Assembly: GCA_027493545.1 (NCBI GenBank)
Contig: JAOSKR010000002.1
Coordinates: forward strand, 806,001 to 870,000
Length of the DNA stretch: 64,000 nt
DNA from: Roseovarius sp.
Lineage (GTDB): Bacteria > Pseudomonadota > Alphaproteobacteria > Rhodobacterales > Rhodobacteraceae
Reading direction: 5' to 3'
Positions 60,042 through 64,000 of this stretch are shown here, in pieces (positions within the stretch are counted from its first letter, which is position 1; every line of letters begins with the position of its first letter). The notes beneath the pieces are model-generated. The model had not been told where the DNA came from and made no database searches. It was given only the letters and a program-made list of their open reading frames with translations. The position numbers were made by a program, and so were the translations under genes.

Positions 60042-61265
60042 CAGCGGTCGATCTCCCCGAACACCACATCCATGGTGCCGATGATCGCCGCCACATCGGC
60101 CAGCTGGTGGCCGCCGGCGATGAAATCCATCGCCTGCAGGTGCAGGAAACCCGGCGCGCGCAGCTTGGCGCGGTAGGGCTTGTTGGTGCCGTCGGCCACG
60201 AGATAGACGCCGAACTCGCCCTTGGGCGCCTCGACCGCGGCATAGACCTCGCCCTCGGGGACGTGAAAGCCCTCGGTGTAGAGCTTGAAGTGGTGGATCA
60301 GCGCCTCCATCGAGGTCTTCATCTCACCGCGCCTGGGCGGGGCGATCTTGCCCCGCGCGAGGATGTCGCCCTGCCCCTCGGGCGCGCGCAGCTTGTCGAT
60401 GCACTGCTGCATGATCTTCACCGACTGGATCATCTCTTCCATCCGCACGAGGTAGCGGTCGAAGCAGTCGCCGTTCTTGCCCACGGGAATCTGGAATTCC
60501 ATCTCGTCGTAGCATTCATAGGGCTGGGCGCGGCGCAGATCCCAAGCCAGCCCCGATCCGCGCACCATCACGCCCGAAAACCCCCAGTCGAGGATGTCCT
60601 GCTCGCTGACCACGCCGATGTCGCAGTTGCGCTGCTTGAAGACGCGGTTTTCGGTCAGCAGCATGTGTATGTCGTCGACCACCCTGGGGAAGCTGTGCGT
60701 CCACGCCTCGATGTCGTCGATCAGCTCGGGCGGCAGGTCCTGATGCACCCCGCCGGGGCGGAAATAGGCGGCATGAAGGCGCGCCCCGCAGGCGCGCTCG
60801 TAGAAGATCATCAGCTTTTCGCGCTCTTCGAACCCCCCACAGCGGCGGCGTCAGCGCGCCCACGTCCATCGCCTGCGTGGTGACGTTGAGCAGATGGCTC
60901 AGGATGCGCCCGATCTCGGAATAGAGCACCCGGATCAGCTGTGCCCGGCGCGGCACCTCGACCCCGCAGAGCCGTTCGATCGCCAGACACCGGGCGTGTT
61001 CCTGGTTCATCGGCGCGACATAGTCGAGCCGGTCGAGATAGGGCAGGTTCTGCAGGTAGGTGCGGCTTTCCATCAGCTTCTCGGTGCCGCGGTGCAGGAG
61101 CCCGATATGCGGGTCGGCGCGCTCGACGATCTCGCCGTTAAGCTCGAGAACCAGACGCAAAACCCCATGCGCCGCCGGGTGTTGCGGGCCGAAGTTGATG
61201 TTGAAGTTGCGGATCCGCTGCTCGCCGGTCAGCGCGTCCTCGAAACCCTTGGAGCCGTCCATCAT
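60041..61265 (-). CDS. nuoD: NADH-quinone oxidoreductase subunit D (frameshift in C6 run near 60833-60838)
   Basis: [59 protein letters not shown] in a second frame. Confidence 0.96.
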
Positions 61266-61468
61266 TGCCGGCCCTTCTCGATAAAGTCCTTCACCGCAAT
61301 CAGCCACAGCAGGACCACCGCGCCGAGCGGGATGATCGCCGCCGCCGCCGCCCAGCTGGGCAGGCCGAAACGCGGCAGGATGCGCCAGAAGGGGATCACC
61401 AGGATCACCCCCAAAAGCAGGAACATCGGAAAGCTGATGCTTCCCATGCCGTATTGAAAGATGCTCAT
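61262..61468 (-). CDS. 68-aa membrane protein between nuoC and nuoD
   Basis: [68 protein letters not shown]. Confidence 0.65.
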   Translation of the reverse strand: MSIFQYGMGSISFPMFLLLGVILVIPFWRILPRFGLPSWAAAAAIIPLGAVVLLWLIAVKDFIEKGRQ

Positions 61469-61635
61469 CGGCGGCCTCCTTGTCGCCCCGGCCCAAAGGC
61501 CATGATATAGAGCAGGACGAGCGCGCAGAGCGGAAAGATGGCGATCAGCGCCCATTCCCGGCTCATCCCGTAATCCGGCAGGAGCCTCCAGAACGGCACC
61601 ACGAACGCCACCGAGAGGAGAATGAGCCAGATCAT
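61465..61635 (-). CDS. 56-aa membrane protein (paralog of 61262..61468), not in the ORF track
   Basis: Reverse-complement translation [60 protein letters not shown] overlap with the next start. Confidence 0.65.
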   Translation of the reverse strand: MIWLILLSVAFVVPFWRLLPDYGMSREWALIAIFPLCALVLLYIMAFGPGRQGGRR

Positions 61636-61671
61636 GCCTTCGCCCCCGCCTCACGCACGTCCCTTGACCGG

Positions 61672-62280
61672 CTACTTCGCCGGATCCCGCTTTTCGTCCC
61701 CCGGCAGGATGTATTCCGCACCCTCCCATGGCGACATGAAATCGAACTGCCGGTATTCCTGCACCAGGCTCACCGGCTCGTAGACCACGCGCTTTTCCAC
61801 CTCGTCATAGCGCACCTCGGTATAGCCCGTGGTCGGGAAATCCTTGCGCAGCGGATGACCGCGAAAGCCGTAATCGGTCAGGATGCGCCGCAGGTCGGGG
61901 TGCCCCGGAAACAGGATGCCGAACATGTCGAACACCTCGCGCTCGAACCAGTTGGCGCTGGGATGCACGCCGGTGATCGAGGGCACCACGTCCTCTTCGC
62001 GCACCGCCACCTTCAGCCGGATGCGGTGGTTCTGGTACATCGAAAGGAAATGATAGACCACGTCGAAGCGGCGCGGCCGCTCGGGGTAGTCGACGGCGGT
62101 GATGTCAATGAGCGTGCTGAAGCGGCAGGTCGGATCGGTCTGGAGAAACTCGACCAGCCCGACGATGTTGCTCAGCGCCGCCTCGACGGTCAATTCGCCG
62201 GTGGCCACGTGCCAGTCCACTACGCTGTCGGACCGCCTGGCGGCGATATGTTCGCCCAGTTCGTGCAAGGCTTCTGTCAT
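61672..62280 (-). CDS. nuoC: NADH-quinone oxidoreductase subunit C
   Basis: [42 protein letters not shown]. Confidence 0.97.
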   Translation of the reverse strand: MTEALHELGEHIAARRSDSVVDWHVATGELTVEAALSNIVGLVEFLQTDPTCRFSTLIDITAVDYPERPRRFDVVYHFLSMYQNHRIRLKVAVREEDVVPSITGVHPSANWFEREVFDMFGILFPGHPDLRRILTDYGFRGHPLRKDFPTTGYTEVRYDEVEKRVVYEPVSLVQEYRQFDFMSPWEGAEYILPGDEKRDPAK

Positions 62281-62810
62281 CTCACGATCGTCCCTGTGCG
62301 TCGAATCTTGCGCTGCAGCGTCATGATCCCGTAAACCAGCGCCTCGGCCGTGGGCGGACAGCCGGGCACGTAGACGTCGACCGGCACGATGCGGTCGCAG
62401 CCGCGTACCACCGAATAGCTGTAATGGTAATAGCCCCCGCCATTGGCGCACGACCCCATCGAGATCACGTAGCGCGGTTCGGGCATCTGGTCGTAGACCT
62501 TGCGCAGCGCCGGCGCCATCTTGTTGGTCAGCGTGCCGGCCACGATCATCAGGTCCGACTGGCGCGGGCTGGCGCGCGGCGCGGTGCCGAAGCGTTCGAG
62601 ATCGTAGCGCGGCATCGACGCCTGCATCATCTCGACCGCGCAGCACGCCAGGCCGAAGGTCATCCAGTGCAGCGAACCGGTGCGCGCCCAGTTGACGATG
62701 TCCTCGACCGAGGTGACGAGAAATCCCTTGTCCTGCAGCTCGCGGTTCAACTCCTGCGTGGCGACCTCGCGGTCGGCCCCGGCGGTGTTGATGCCTGCAC
62801 TCACTCCCAT
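62277..62810 (-). CDS. nuoB: NADH-quinone oxidoreductase subunit B
   Basis: [56 protein letters not shown]. Confidence 0.97.
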   Translation of the reverse strand: MGVSAGINTAGADREVATQELNRELQDKGFLVTSVEDIVNWARTGSLHWMTFGLACCAVEMMQASMPRYDLERFGTAPRASPRQSDLMIVAGTLTNKMAPALRKVYDQMPEPRYVISMGSCANGGGYYHYSYSVVRGCDRIVPVDVYVPGCPPTAEALVYGIMTLQRKIRRTGTIVR

Positions 62811-63157
62811 GTCATCGCCCCCTTCTTCCATTCATAGGCGAACCCGATGGTCAGCACGCCGAGGAACACCATCATCGACCAGAACGCGGTCATCGAGAGG
62901 TCCTTGAACGCCACCGCCCACGGAAACAGCATCGCGATTTCCAGGTCGAAAATGATGAACAGGATCGACACCAGGTAGAAGCGCACGTCGAATTTCATCC
63001 GCGCGTCGTCGAAGGCGTTGAAGCCGCACTCGTAGGCGCTGACCTTTTCGGGGTCGGGGTTGCGCACGGCGAGGACGACGGCGGCGAGGATGAGCACGAC
63101 CCCCAGCCCGATGGCGACCGCCAGCAGGACCAGGACGGGCAGGTATTCCCTCAGCAT
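62801..63157 (-). CDS. nuoA: NADH-quinone oxidoreductase subunit A
   Basis: [45 protein letters not shown]. Confidence 0.97.
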   Translation of the reverse strand: MLREYLPVLVLLAVAIGLGVVLILAAVVLAVRNPDPEKVSAYECGFNAFDDARMKFDVRFYLVSILFIIFDLEIAMLFPWAVAFKDLSMTAFWSMMVFLGVLTIGFAYEWKKGAMTWE

Positions 63158-63394
63158 CTCTTCCACGAGGTGGCTCCTTTCATGCCCGCGCGGACGCGGC
63201 ATCAAGACGGCTGCTATGACTGATGCGGGTTTACCCGTGCCCCTGCACGGGGTCAACCGAAGCCGCGCATTTTCGCGCTGGCGCCGGCACACCGCGCGGG
63301 CCGGCGAAAACCCCTGAAATCGGGGCATTCGGGCGGACCGGCCGGGATGCGACGCCCCGCGATCCGGCCCGGCGATAATGCCGCAGGCCTGGGT

Positions 63395-64000
63395 TCAGTC
63401 CGCCATCCAGCCGGGCTTGCGGCGCGCGAAAAACGCCGCGACGCCCTCCCGCGCCTCGTCGCCGGCCCAGGTTTCGGCCAGCGCGGCGACGGTATCGGCG
63501 ATGGTGTCGTCGTCGATCTTCGGGCCCAGCGCCCGCAGAAGCGCCTTGGCGCGCGCCACCGCGCCCGGCGCGCAGGCGAGATAGGGCGCGACCTCGGCCT
63601 CGATTGCCGCGTTGAGGTCGCCCGCCGGGACCGCCCGCGCCAAAAGCCCCAGCGCCACCGCCTCCTGGGCGCCGAACGGGCGGCCCGACATGAACACCCG
63701 TCGCGCCCGCGCCTCGCCCATGCGGGCGCAGACATAGGGGCCGATGGTGGCGGGGATGAGGCCCAGCCGGGTTTCGGTCAGCGCCATTCGCACCGAATCC
63801 GCCCCGATGGCCACGTCGCAGACGGCGAGCATTCCCACCCCGCCGCCAAAGGCGTTGCCGTGTACCCGGCCGACCAGCGGCTTCGGCAGGGTGTTGAGCG
63901 CCTGCAGCATCCGCGCGAGCTTGCCCGCCTCGGCGGCGCGCGCGTCAGGCGCGGCGTCGAACTGCTCGCGCATCCAGCCAAGGTCGCCGCCGGCGCAGAA
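63395..64000 (-). CDS. Enoyl-CoA hydratase/isomerase family protein (5' end outside window)
   Basis: KPLVGRVHGNAFGGGVGMLAVCDVAIGADSVRMALTETRLGLIPATIGPYV. Confidence 0.9.
   Translation of the reverse strand, partial: FCAGGDLGWMREQFDAAPDARAAEAGKLARMLQALNTLPKPLVGRVHGNAFGGGVGMLAVCDVAIGADSVRMALTETRLGLIPATIGPYVCARMGEARARRVFMSGRPFGAQEAVALGLLARAVPAGDLNAAIEAEVAPYLACAPGAVARAKALLRALGPKIDDDTIADTVAALAETWAGDEAREGVAAFFARRKPGWMAD

Overview
High-GC alphaproteobacterial chromosome window, Rhodobacteraceae-like by gene content and order. It has four main parts. (1) An envelope/lipid A and translation cluster on the minus strand: lpxB-lpxI-lpxA-fabZ-ompH-bamA-small TM protein-rseP-dxr-cdsA-uppS-frr-pyrH. (2) A mixed housekeeping stretch: miaA, an AraC regulator with an orphan peptide-binding protein, a lytic transglycosylase, ssb, typA, alaS, recA, cckA, an RsmB-like methyltransferase, guaB and selO. 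(3) A short AT-richer accessory patch beside tRNA-Glu(TTC), encoding a HEPN-like protein with an RNKIAH motif. (4) A complete minus-strand nuo (complex I) operon, nuoA to nuoN then birA-coaX-rnj, with many extra genes between the nuo genes: paired small TM proteins, lipoproteins, an HhH-domain paralog of the NuoE tail, DUF5333/DUF5337-like proteins, a tandem pair of SAM methyltransferases and a CMD-family protein. At least two dozen single-base frameshifts, mostly in G/C homopolymers, interrupt otherwise intact and often essential genes; I read these as sequence errors, not biology. The best leads are the HEPN-like gene at tRNA-Glu, the nuo-operon cargo (especially the methyltransferase pair), a motif GGAGTATTTGssGGCAAGATGAA found 3' of two genes, a perfect CtrA-type box at the 5' end of cckA, and a pair of related secreted two-Cys proteins.
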